Positions 9,699-18,957 of a stretch of 42,181 nt of DNA are shown one piece after another (position 1 is the stretch's first letter; each line of letters begins with the position of its first letter). Source of the DNA: Nitrosomonadales bacterium (GTDB lineage Bacteria; Pseudomonadota; Gammaproteobacteria; Burkholderiales; Gallionellaceae); NCBI GenBank assembly GCA_016218445.1, contig JACREC010000115.1, forward strand, positions 1 through 42,181, in the 5' to 3' direction. The position numbers were made by a program, and so were the translations under genes. Under the pieces are notes generated by a model that made no database searches, had not been told where the DNA came from, and was given only the letters and a program-made list of their open reading frames with translations.

Positions 9699-11664
9699 CC
9701 GGGATGGGTTGCTGGTTGACGGAATTTTTTCCTTCAATCACGCCCAGGCGCTGCTTGAGAGAACGCGGCGGTTGGCCGAACAGTTGGGCGTAATACACGG
9801 TGTTGCTCATCACTTTCTTGACATAATCACGCGTCTCGTCAAAGGGGATGGTCTCGGCATAAATCGCGCCTTCCAGCGGCTTGTCGCCGCGCCACTGGCG
9901 CGCGCGCGTAGGCCCGGCGTTATAGGCAGCGGATGCCAGCACCGGATTGTTGTCGAACATCTCCAGCATGCTTTTTAAATAATACATTCCCAAGGTTAAA
10001 TTGGTTTCAGTCTGGCGGATCAGCGGATGACGGTAATTTTTCATGCCCAGCTTGCGTGCCAGCCAACGCGCGGTCGCAGGCATAACCTGCATCAACCCGG
10101 TCGCACCGGTGTTCGATTTCGCCAGCGTCACGAAACGGCTTTCCTGGCGCATCAACCCGTACACCCAGGCCTCCTCCAGTCCATGCTGCTGGATGTGCCC
10201 GTGCAAGGCTTCCCGGTAAGGCGCGAGATAGCGCAGGCTGAAATCGTGCAACTGCACCGTGCGGTTGGCAGCATTTATGGCGCGGTCGTACATTTCGTTG
10301 CGGCGGGCAATTTCCGATGCGATCAGCAATTGTTTGTCATCGAAGTTGCGCATCGCCCACGTCCACTCATTTGCCGCATCAGTGCGCAAATCCATGCGAT
10401 ACAGCGCCAGTGTGCGCTGAATGGCCGGCTGCGCCAGCATGGCGCTCAATTCTTCCTTGCCTGGCTGGTAGCCGGCCGGCATTATGCTTGACACAAATGC
10501 CTCACTGATTTCCTCGGCGGCAAGCTGGCCGTAGAAATTATATTCTTTACTCAACACAAAAAACATTCCGTCTGCCTCGTCGGGTTGCCCCAGCGCCTTC
10601 AGCGCCCGTGCACGCCAGTAGCGCCATGCGCCTTCGTGCTGCTGTTGCGGCGGCATCCTGCCCACGCTCGCCAACACCTCCTGCCAATCCTGCGCGCGCA
10701 ACGCGGCGCGGACACGCCAGGCCAGTTGTTGCTCCGTGAGCGGCGCATCACCCGCCGCCCTGAACCACTCCAGCGCACGGGCATCCAGCGCGCGTGCCGC
10801 CTCGTAGCCCAGCCAGATGTAAAAATAATGCTGTTCATCCGCATTGAAATACACGGCAATTTTTTCCCACCGCGTATAGGCCAGTTGCGGCAACTGCTTG
10901 GCGAGGCGTTGCAGCGCAAACAGCGCCACCATGCGTTGCGCTTCGGAGGCTTTTTCCAGTTTGGCCTTGCTGAGATAGCGTTGCGGATCGGCAGCCACGC
11001 TTTCCAGCGTGCCCGCAGGAAACGCGCGCTTCGCAGGCAGCTTGGCGGACAACTGGCGGGCCAGCGACACGCTACCTGTCTCCAGCGCCAGGCGCACGCG
11101 CAGCCATACATCGGCCTCATTGATGATGCCGCCAGCGCGCGCCGCATCGAACAATGGCGTGCAGCTTTCCGGCAATTCCTTGCCGCCGGACAACCACAGG
11201 TTGCGCGCTTCGTGCAGCACCTCGCCTTCCTGGAGGCGACGGCGTGCCTGCAGCGCATAACATGCCAGTTCCGTATCCTCGCTCAACAGGCGCGGATACT
11301 CTGCCGCTAAGGCGTCCCACTGCTGTTTTTTTCCGAGCAGTTCCAGCCATTCCGCGCGCATGCGGTCTATCATCGGGGTTTCGTCTGGACGCGCAAGAAA
11401 TGCCTGAATGGTGCTGGTATCCGCCGTTTCCAGGCGCATGCGCAACTGGTAATAGGTGAGGTAGGGTTCCAGCGGGGAATTCTTCAGGCGCGCGGCGATG
11501 CGGTCAAGCCGCACGGCATCACCGACGCGAAATGCATCGCGCGCGGCAAGAAAATCCGCATCACCCGCAATGGGTACCCCGCCGCGCGGCGGCGCCCCTT
11601 TCGCAGCCTGGCCCGCTGCCGCAAGAGTGGGAATTAACAGCAAGACAAGCAATAGAAACTTCAT
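9688..11664 (-). CDS. slt: Soluble lytic murein transglycosylase
   Basis: Signal peptide MKFLLLVLLLIPTLAAAG; C-terminal GLMRQESRFVTLAKSNTGATGLMQVMPATARWLARKLG...LGMYYL...ASAAYNAGP. Confidence 0.93.
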   Translation of the reverse strand: MKFLLLVLLLIPTLAAAGQAAKGAPPRGGVPIAGDADFLAARDAFRVGDAVRLDRIAARLKNSPLEPYLTYYQLRMRLETADTSTIQAFLARPDETPMIDRMRAEWLELLGKKQQWDALAAEYPRLLSEDTELACYALQARRRLQEGEVLHEARNLWLSGGKELPESCTPLFDAARAGGIINEADVWLRVRLALETGSVSLARQLSAKLPAKRAFPAGTLESVAADPQRYLSKAKLEKASEAQRMVALFALQRLAKQLPQLAYTRWEKIAVYFNADEQHYFYIWLGYEAARALDARALEWFRAAGDAPLTEQQLAWRVRAALRAQDWQEVLASVGRMPPQQQHEGAWRYWRARALKALGQPDEADGMFFVLSKEYNFYGQLAAEEISEAFVSSIMPAGYQPGKEELSAMLAQPAIQRTLALYRMDLRTDAANEWTWAMRNFDDKQLLIASEIARRNEMYDRAINAANRTVQLHDFSLRYLAPYREALHGHIQQHGLEEAWVYGLMRQESRFVTLAKSNTGATGLMQVMPATARWLARKLGMKNYRHPLIRQTETNLTLGMYYLKSMLEMFDNNPVLASAAYNAGPTRARQWRGDKPLEGAIYAETIPFDETRDYVKKVMSNTVYYAQLFGQPPRSLKQRLGVIEGKNSVNQQPIPDEK

Positions 11665-11802
11665 CGGGAAATGCACGAAATCAACTGGGGGAAGGATAAC
11701 ATACCGGTATGGTGACACACCTCATGCATAACAGCGCAGAGTGGTAATCCGGATAAATCCGGTACCCGTATCCGCCCGGCGGAGAAACCCATCGGGCATT
11801 TA

Positions 11803-11944
11803 GGGCGCCTCTAAAAATTCGGAGTTCGCCCAAATGCAAGGCGCGAGGAAATTTTCGCAGCGCCGCATATGCATGATATGTAAGCAAGAAAATTTCTTGA
11901 GCAACGCAGCAGTTGGGATGAAATCTGGATTTTTAGAGGTGCCC
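11803..11944. repeat. MITE-like repeat A, uninterrupted copy, terminal inverted repeat GGGCRCCTCTAAAAAT
   Basis: gggcgcctctaaaaat ... atttttagaggtgccc (1 mismatch in 16); core caaggcgcgagg...gatatgtaagcaagaaaatttcttgagcaacgcag shared with 37494-37694. Confidence 0.85.
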
Positions 11945-12033
11945 TTTATTTTGAGCCATACCCCACCCACCAGGTTACTGACTCCACGATTCCACGGCAA
12001 CGGCATGAATAATCACTGTGGCATAATCCAGTC

Positions 12034-14352
12034 ATGATTCCCTCCCTTCTTTCCGGCCTTAACCCGGAACAACGCGCCGCCGTCACCCTGCCCGAACAAT
12101 CGGCGCTGATCCTCGCCGGGGCGGGCAGCGGCAAGACGCGCGTGCTGACCACGCGCATCGCCTGGCTAATCAGCTCCGGACAGGCCAGCCCGCAAAACAT
12201 TCTGGCGGTGACGTTCACCAACAAGGCGGCGAAAGAAATGCTCACGCGCTTGTCTGCGATGCTGCCTCCTTCGACAATGCTCAGGACAGGGATCAACACG
12301 CGCGGCATGTGGATCGGCACCTTTCACGGGCTGTGCAACCGCATGCTGCGCGCGCATCACCGCGAGGCGAATTTGCCGCAGACTTTCCAGATACTGGACA
12401 GCGCCGACCAGCTTTCTGCCATCAAGCGCCTGATGAAGGCGATGAATGTGGATGACGAAAAGTATCCTCCGCGAGAAGTGCAATTCTTCATCAGCGGCAA
12501 CAAGGAAGAAGGGTTGCGCGCATCCGAGGTGGAGGCCTTCGACCCGTACACGCGGCGCAAGGTGGAAATCTTTGCCGAATACGACGCACAGTGCCAGCGC
12601 GAAGGTGTGGTGGATTTTGCCGAGCTGCTGCTGCGCTGCTACGAGCTGTTGTCGCGCAACCAGCAGCTGCGCGAGCATTACCAGGCGCGCTTCAAGCACA
12701 TTCTGGTGGATGAATTCCAGGATACCAACAAGCTGCAATACCAGTGGCTGAAGCTGCTGGCGGGTGTCGCTGAAAATCGCAAGCGCCTCCCTCTCCCCAA
12801 CCCTCTCCCGGGGGGAGAGGGGGCAACCGTATCGCTACGCGATGATTTTTCAACTTCCGCGCTGTTCGCGGTGGGGGACGACGACCAGTCCATCTACGCG
12901 TTTCGCGGCGCGAACGTCGGCAACATGCAGGAGCTGCTGCGCGACTTCCATGTGCAGAATGTCATCAAGCTGGAGCAAAACTACCGCTCGCACGGCAACA
13001 TCCTCAATGCCGCCAATGCCTTGATCCAGCACAACCGCAGCCGCCTCGGCAAGAATCTGTGGACGGCAGAACACCAGGGTGAAGCGCTGCGCGTGTACGA
13101 AGCGCCGACCGATACAGAAGAAGCCAGGTTCATCGTCGAGGAGGTCAGGCAGCTCAACCGCGAAGGCGTGCGGCTTTCCGGGATGGCCGTGCTGTACCGC
13201 TCCAACGCGCAATCGCGGGTGCTGGAGCACGCGCTGGTGTCCGCCGGGGTGTCATACCGCGTGTATGGCGGCCTGCGCTTTTTCGAGCGGCAGGAAATCA
13301 AGCACGCGCTGGCCTATCTGCGCCTGATGCAAAACACCGATGACGACAACGCGCTGCTGCGCATCATCAATTTCCCGACGCGCGGCATCGGCGCGCGCAG
13401 CATCGAACAGTTGCAGGAAAGCGCAAAAATAAATAGCACTACGCTGTGGGACGCGGCTGCGCGTGCTGGGGGTAAGGTTGCGGCATTTGTCGGGCTGGTC
13501 GAATCGATGCGCAGTACTTGCCGCGAACTTCCGCTGCACCCGCAAGGGGTAGGCCGGGGGGTGCCCGGAGCCTCCGGCTCCACCCTTCCGCTCCCCGAGA
13601 TCATGGATCATGTGTTGCAGCACAGCGGGCTGATTGCGCATTACCAGAATGAAACCGGCGCCAAGCAGCGCGAGGCGCAGGAGCGGCTGGAAAACCTCAA
13701 CGAACTGATCAACGCGGCGACGCTGTTCGTGCATGAGAACGAGGACGACAGCCTCACGGCCTTTCTCACCCATGCCGCGCTGGAGGCGGGCGAGCATCAG
13801 GCCGGGGACAGCGACGATGCGCTGCACCTGATGACGGTGCACGCGGCAAAGGGCTTGGAGTTCGATGCCGTGTTCATCACCGGGCTGGAGGAAGGATTGT
13901 TCCCGCACCAGAACAGCAAGATGACTGACGGCGGGCTGGATGAGGAGCGCCGCCTGATGTATGTCGCCATCACGCGCGCGCGGCGCAGGCTGTACCTCAC
14001 CTTCGCGCAGAGCCGCATGTTGCACGGGCAGGTGGACTACAGCCTGGTGTCCAGCTTCCTGCGCGAACTGCCGGATGAGTTGCTGCACTGGATCACCCCG
14101 CGTATCGCGGCGCGCAATCCGTTTACCGCATCGTTTGCGCCGCAGCGCGATGCGCCGGTGGCCGCGCCCGTGCCGCGCCCTGCCAGCAGTTCCGGCTGGC
14201 ACGCCGGGCAGCGCGTATTCCACCAGAAATTCGGCGAGGGCGTGGTGCTGGACATCAAGGGAGGCGGGGCCGATGGCCAGGTGCAGGTCAATTTCAAGCG
14301 CGCCGGAACCAAGTGGCTGGCGCTGGAGTATGCCAAGCTTGAGCCGCTCTAA
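12034..14352 (+). CDS. uvrD: UvrD/PcrA-type superfamily I DNA helicase with three repeat-derived in-frame insertions
   Basis: LNPEQRAAVTLPEQSALILAGAGSGKTRVLTTRIAWLI...FAVGDDDQSIYAFRGA...LMTVHAAKGLEF...C-terminal GQRVFHQKFGEGVVLDI. Confidence 0.95.
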   Translation: MIPSLLSGLNPEQRAAVTLPEQSALILAGAGSGKTRVLTTRIAWLISSGQASPQNILAVTFTNKAAKEMLTRLSAMLPPSTMLRTGINTRGMWIGTFHGLCNRMLRAHHREANLPQTFQILDSADQLSAIKRLMKAMNVDDEKYPPREVQFFISGNKEEGLRASEVEAFDPYTRRKVEIFAEYDAQCQREGVVDFAELLLRCYELLSRNQQLREHYQARFKHILVDEFQDTNKLQYQWLKLLAGVAENRKRLPLPNPLPGGEGATVSLRDDFSTSALFAVGDDDQSIYAFRGANVGNMQELLRDFHVQNVIKLEQNYRSHGNILNAANALIQHNRSRLGKNLWTAEHQGEALRVYEAPTDTEEARFIVEEVRQLNREGVRLSGMAVLYRSNAQSRVLEHALVSAGVSYRVYGGLRFFERQEIKHALAYLRLMQNTDDDNALLRIINFPTRGIGARSIEQLQESAKINSTTLWDAAARAGGKVAAFVGLVESMRSTCRELPLHPQGVGRGVPGASGSTLPLPEIMDHVLQHSGLIAHYQNETGAKQREAQERLENLNELINAATLFVHENEDDSLTAFLTHAALEAGEHQAGDSDDALHLMTVHAAKGLEFDAVFITGLEEGLFPHQNSKMTDGGLDEERRLMYVAITRARRRLYLTFAQSRMLHGQVDYSLVSSFLRELPDELLHWITPRIAARNPFTASFAPQRDAPVAAPVPRPASSSGWHAGQRVFHQKFGEGVVLDIKGGGADGQVQVNFKRAGTKWLALEYAKLEPL

Positions 14353-14373
14353 TTAACCTAAAAAGCACAATTC

Positions 14374-14610
14374 GAAACCACGGAAGACACGGAAAAAAGC
14401 GAGGCTTATCGAAGAGTTGGTGGGTGATGTGCGCTCACCCATTGGGTGCATGCCGCTTCTTGTCGAATTCATTGTTTTTATTCCGTGTTATCCGTGTTAT
14501 CCGTGTTATCCGTGTTATCCGTGTTATCCGTGTTATCCGTGTTATCCGTGTTATCCGTGTTATCCGTGTTATCCGTGTTATCCGTGTTATCCGTGTCTTC
14601 CGTGGTTAAC
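14374..14610. repeat. 9-bp tandem array (TCCGTGTTA x12, 14482-14589) bracketed by an inverted repeat
   Basis: aaccacggaagacacggaa near 14375 and tccgtgtcttccgtggtt at 14590-14607 are reverse complements flanking the array. Confidence 0.93.
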
Positions 14611-14740
14611 TGCCGTTTCTAGGGCTAAGGATGTTGGAATGTGCGCCATAAGCTGAAACACGCCGTGACTTGGCCGGACAGGATTCAGAGGTGGTAGAAT
14701 TTCCACTTTGCGGCGCACCGCTTCATCATGGAGTCTTTCC

Positions 14741-15349
14741 GTGCAACTCGTTTGTCTCGACCTCGAAGGCGTCCTCGTCCCGGAAATCTGGATCGAATTT
14801 TCACAACGCACCGGCATTCCGGAATTGCGCCGCACCACACGCGATGAACCCGATTACGACAAGCTGATGAAATACCGGCTGGGCATCCTGGCGCAGCACA
14901 AACTTGGCCTGCCTGACATTCAGGAGGTGATCGCGGCGATGGGGCCGCTGGCCGGCGCCAGGGAGTTCCTCGACGACCTGCGCCAGCGCTTCCAGGTCAT
15001 CATCCTTTCCGACACTTTCTACGAATTTGCCATGCCGCTGATGCGGCAACTGGGCATGCCGGCGCTGTTCTGCCATAAGCTGGAAGCCGATGCCAGCGGC
15101 ACCCTGGTCAATTACCACCTGCGCATGCCGAACCAGAAACGTGAAGCGGTGAAACGCTTCAAGGAGCTCAATTTCAAAACGATTGCTGTCGGCGACTCGT
15201 ACAACGACACGGCCATGCTCGGCGAGGCGCATGCCGGCATCCTGTTCCATCCTCCGGAAAACGTGGTTCGTGAATTCCCGCAATTTCCGGTAACCATGAG
15301 CTATGCGGAACTCGATGTGGAAATCCGCAAGGCCAGCGCGAAAATCTGA
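14741..15349 (+). CDS. thrH: Bifunctional phosphoserine phosphatase / homoserine phosphotransferase ThrH
   Basis: GTG start after a ggag motif; VQLVCLDLEGVLVPEIWIEFSQRTGIPELRRTTRDEPDYDKLMKYRL. Confidence 0.92.
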   Translation: MQLVCLDLEGVLVPEIWIEFSQRTGIPELRRTTRDEPDYDKLMKYRLGILAQHKLGLPDIQEVIAAMGPLAGAREFLDDLRQRFQVIILSDTFYEFAMPLMRQLGMPALFCHKLEADASGTLVNYHLRMPNQKREAVKRFKELNFKTIAVGDSYNDTAMLGEAHAGILFHPPENVVREFPQFPVTMSYAELDVEIRKASAKI

Positions 15350-15426
15350 TACACCTGCCCACGGGTGTTGCGCGTTGCGTCAAACTCTATAATGAAAGTG
15401 ATTCTCTTTCAGGACAGGAGGATGAT

Positions 15427-16638
15427 ATGGCCACGCGCAAGATGCCTGTTTGGAGCCCGGCGGAATTGCACCGTCATCTGACCGAGGGCAGCCGGTTTGC
15501 CATCCTGGACGTACGCAATCGGGACGAATTCGATGCCTGGAAAATCGAGGGCAAGGGTCCGATCCAGACTCTTAACATACCCTATTACGATCTGCTGGAC
15601 CTGGAGGAAGAAGACGAAGAAATCGCCGCAGCGGTTGTCCGCGCGGTCCCGAATCGGCTGAAGGACAGGTTGCCCCGGAGCGGGCCGATCCTGGCGGTAT
15701 GCGCCAAGGGCGACACTTCAACGCACGTTGCCGAGGGGCTGCGGCGGCTCGGCTATCAGGCATTCAACCTGGAGGGCGGGATGGCGGCCTGGGGCGACCA
15801 TTATGAAATGCTGGCCGTTGAGGAAACCCAGCGGCTCTCCATCCTCCAGATCAACCGCACGGCACGGGGATGCCTCAGCTATCTGCTGGCCAGCGGCGGC
15901 GACGCCATGGTGGTCGACGCCGCGCGCCACACCGAGATCTACACCCGGATCGCCGCCGAGCGCGGCTGGCGCATCACGGGCGTGTTCGACACCCATCTTC
16001 AGGCCGACCATCTGAGCGGCGGGGTGGCCCTGGCGAGGGCACTGGGGGTGGATTACTGGCTGCATCCTTATGACAGCATCCATCCCGATGACCTGCTTCC
16101 CGCGACGTTTTCCTTCCGCTACCTGGAGGACGAAATGGTCTTTACGCTGGGTGAGGTGAGCGTGCGCGCGCTCCACCTCCCCGGTCACACCCTCGGTATG
16201 ATCAATCCGCTGGTGGACGACCGCTATCTGCTGACCGGCGATACGTTGTTCATCGATTCGATCGGCCGGCCCGACCTGGGGGGCCGGGCAAAGACCTGGA
16301 CACCCCTCCTCTACCGCTCGCTGCAACGGCTGCTGACGTTGCCCGACCGCACCATCGTGCTCCCGGCCCACTTCAGCCACATGCGCGAGGCGGACGATCA
16401 GGGCTGCTACCGCGCCACCATCGGCGCTCTGCGCAGCCACAACGAGGGTTTGCGCATGCTAGGCCAGGGACTGGATGCGTTCAGCGCATACATCCTGGGG
16501 AGCATGCCGGAATATCCGCAGTCCTACGACGACATCCGGCGGGTCAACACGGGCCTGCTCCAGGTGGACGAAGCGAAGGCCGGCGAACTGGAACTCGGGC
16601 CAAACCTCTGCGCCCTCACACCCCACGAAGCAGAGTAG
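15427..16638 (+). CDS. Rhodanese domain (N-term) fused to MBL-fold metallo-hydrolase (C-term), persulfide dioxygenase-like
   Basis: ILDVRNRDEFDAWKIEG...VCAKGDTSTHVAEGLRRLGYQAFNLEGGMAAWG then VFDTHLQADHLSGG...LHLPGHTLGM...LLTGDTLFIDSIGRPDL. Confidence 0.9.
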   Translation: MATRKMPVWSPAELHRHLTEGSRFAILDVRNRDEFDAWKIEGKGPIQTLNIPYYDLLDLEEEDEEIAAAVVRAVPNRLKDRLPRSGPILAVCAKGDTSTHVAEGLRRLGYQAFNLEGGMAAWGDHYEMLAVEETQRLSILQINRTARGCLSYLLASGGDAMVVDAARHTEIYTRIAAERGWRITGVFDTHLQADHLSGGVALARALGVDYWLHPYDSIHPDDLLPATFSFRYLEDEMVFTLGEVSVRALHLPGHTLGMINPLVDDRYLLTGDTLFIDSIGRPDLGGRAKTWTPLLYRSLQRLLTLPDRTIVLPAHFSHMREADDQGCYRATIGALRSHNEGLRMLGQGLDAFSAYILGSMPEYPQSYDDIRRVNTGLLQVDEAKAGELELGPNLCALTPHEAE

Positions 16639-16652
16639 CGTCTGACGCAGGC

Positions 16653-18497
16653 TCACGCGATGATGTGGTGTACCGGCAGCTTGCTCATGCGCCATTCGCC
16701 TGTCTTCGCGTCGTACTGCGACGCGGTGAAGGCATGCCACTCGGTATCTTCCAGCTTCGGATAATCGCCACGGTAATAGTAACCCGGCCACCGGGTTTCC
16801 TGCCTGAACAGCGTGTGCCTGAGCACGGCCTCCGCAGTCCAGACCCGGTGGTTGAGTTCCCATGCTCTCTGAAGTTGGTGGAGATCCTCGGCGCCGATAT
16901 GGTCGAGGTCCTCCTTCAGCATGCCCAGTAGCTCCAGACCACGGTTGAGCATCGGTTCGCTGGTCACATAAAAAGTGCTGATGCCGCCGACGTACTCATC
17001 CATGATCTTCTCCAGCCTCTGCAGGCCCTGAAGAGGCGAGATGTAGCTTGGCGCCACGCTCCCGGCGACGATCTCGTTCCTGCCCACTGCGTAGTTTTCC
17101 AGCGGCTTGAATATCGTTTCCTGAAGCATCTTGACCTGAGTTTCGTCCACCTGGGGCAGGTTCCCGGCCAACTCCATGACATATTTGACGGCGGACTTCC
17201 CGGCTATCCTGCCCTCGGTGAAGGAGCCGGACGAGAACTTGTGCGCGGAACCGCCGATGGTGTCCCCGGCCCCGAACAGTCCTTCGACCGTCGTCATCCG
17301 GTTGTATCCCCACTGGTAGTCCGCCGGGGCGCAGTCCTCAGGCCCGCTTGCCCAGGCACCGGAACAGGTGGCGTGAGAACCCATGATGTAGGGTTCGGAA
17401 GTAATCAGCTCGGACGGTTTCTCCTTGGGATCTATGTTCTGCGAAGCCCAGACCACCGCCTGGCCGACCGTCATGTCGAGGAAATCCTCCCAGCCGATTT
17501 CCTCCTTTTCTTTGGTGTCGAGCACCTTCTGTGTCTGCATGTAAATGGGGCCCTTGCCGGCCTTGATTTCCTGCAACATCGCATGATTGCGCAGGCAGGT
17601 CGGCAACGGCGCGATCTCCGCATATTTGCCGACCATCGATTTGATCTCGTCGAGCCGGGAGGCCTCGTAGCTGTCGCCATAGGCGTTGGTGGTCTGTGCT
17701 TTAAGGAGCAACGACCAGGCACCGACCGGGCCGTAACCGTCCTTGAAGCGGGCGAGAACGACCCGGTTCTCCATCTGGATCATTTTGGCGCCGGTACGCA
17801 ACACCAGACCATAGGCCGAAGCGCTGCTCCATGGCGCATACCAGGTCCTGCCCGCGCCTTCGCCGACCGACCTGGGCTTGAAGAGGTGTGAACCGCCGCC
17901 GGCAGCGACGATGACCGCTTTCGCCCGGAACACGTAAAGGCTCCCGTCCCGGACGTTGAAGCCGACGGCGCCGGCGACCCGGTTGGGATGCGTCTTGTCC
18001 ATCAGCAAATGCGTCACCATGATGCGGTTGTACACTTCGCTGGCGGACTTCCTGGCGGCTTCGGCGATGATCGGCTTGTAACTCTCGCCGTGTATCATGA
18101 CCTGCCATTTCCCTTCTCTCAGGTATCGGCCGGTCTTCGGGTCCTTCATGATCGGCAGACCCCACTCCTCGAACTTGTGGACAGTGGCGTCGACATGCCG
18201 GGCGATGTCGAAGATCAGGTCTTCCCGCACCAGACCCATCAGGTCACCGCGTGCATAGCGGACGAAATCTTCCGGCTGGTTCTCGCCCCACTGCATCCCC
18301 ATATAACAATTTATCGCCGACAGGCCGTGCGCGACGGCACCGCTCCGCTCGATGTTTGCCTTTTCGACGAGGACGATCTTCAAGTTCCGCCCCCAGTATC
18401 TGGATTCGTAAGTGGCACCGCAGCCGCCGAAACCGCCGCCTATGACGAGAATATCCGAATCCACTAACTTGATGTTTCCGGATGATCGCAGACTCAT
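16653..18497 (-). CDS. aprA: Adenylylsulfate (APS) reductase alpha subunit
   Basis: DSDILVIGGGFGGCGATYESRYWGRNLKIVLVEKANIERSGAVAHGLSAINCYMG; linked to aprB. Confidence 0.96.
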   Translation of the reverse strand: MSLRSSGNIKLVDSDILVIGGGFGGCGATYESRYWGRNLKIVLVEKANIERSGAVAHGLSAINCYMGMQWGENQPEDFVRYARGDLMGLVREDLIFDIARHVDATVHKFEEWGLPIMKDPKTGRYLREGKWQVMIHGESYKPIIAEAARKSASEVYNRIMVTHLLMDKTHPNRVAGAVGFNVRDGSLYVFRAKAVIVAAGGGSHLFKPRSVGEGAGRTWYAPWSSASAYGLVLRTGAKMIQMENRVVLARFKDGYGPVGAWSLLLKAQTTNAYGDSYEASRLDEIKSMVGKYAEIAPLPTCLRNHAMLQEIKAGKGPIYMQTQKVLDTKEKEEIGWEDFLDMTVGQAVVWASQNIDPKEKPSELITSEPYIMGSHATCSGAWASGPEDCAPADYQWGYNRMTTVEGLFGAGDTIGGSAHKFSSGSFTEGRIAGKSAVKYVMELAGNLPQVDETQVKMLQETIFKPLENYAVGRNEIVAGSVAPSYISPLQGLQRLEKIMDEYVGGISTFYVTSEPMLNRGLELLGMLKEDLDHIGAEDLHQLQRAWELNHRVWTAEAVLRHTLFRQETRWPGYYYRGDYPKLEDTEWHAFTASQYDAKTGEWRMSKLPVHHIIA

Positions 18498-18501
18498 GGC
18501 A

Positions 18502-18957
18502 TCACACCTCTTTCTTCTGCAAAACCGGGAGTGTTGGCAGATTCTCTACCCCGAGTGCCGCTGGCTCGTGCGCCAGCAGCGGAGAGCTCAGGGCGTTTGC
18601 ATCGGGAGCTTCATATTCGGATGGCGACTTGATGGAACCCCAGGGGGTTGCCCTGATCGGGAATGTGAACTCCTTTACCCGACCGTCCCGATACCTGGTC
18701 TTCCAGGAGATCGTTCCCTTTGCCTCTTCCCTGAGCACCCTGACGCTGTGGCCCAGCGGGGCGAAGTCCGCATAGCCTCGGACGTCTATCGCATGTTGCG
18801 GACATGCCTTCACGCACGAGTAGCACTCCCAGCAGAAATTGGGCTCGATGTTGTAAGACCTTCTGTAGACCGTGTCTATGTGCATGATGTCGGACGGGCA
18901 TATATCCACGCACTGACCACAGCCGTCGCATCGCGTCATGTATGTGAAGGTGGGCAT
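18502..18957 (-). CDS. aprB: Adenylylsulfate reductase beta subunit (two [4Fe-4S])
   Basis: MPTFTYMTRCDGCGQCVDICPSDIMHIDTVYRRSYNIEPNFCWECYSCVKACPQHAIDVRGYADFAPLG. Confidence 0.96.
   Translation of the reverse strand: MPTFTYMTRCDGCGQCVDICPSDIMHIDTVYRRSYNIEPNFCWECYSCVKACPQHAIDVRGYADFAPLGHSVRVLREEAKGTISWKTRYRDGRVKEFTFPIRATPWGSIKSPSEYEAPDANALSSPLLAHEPAALGVENLPTLPVLQKKEV

Noticed and set aside
13252-14223. 323-aa minus-strand ORF
   Set aside because: Antisense to uvrD; no recognisable domain.
14482-14589. Possible CRISPR array
   Set aside because: Direct 9-bp tandem repeats with no spacers and no cas genes nearby.
14417-14656. ORF encoding a Cys-Tyr-Pro repeat protein (CYPCYPCYP...)
   Set aside because: Entirely produced by the 9-bp tandem array in frame; no ribosome-binding site or family support.
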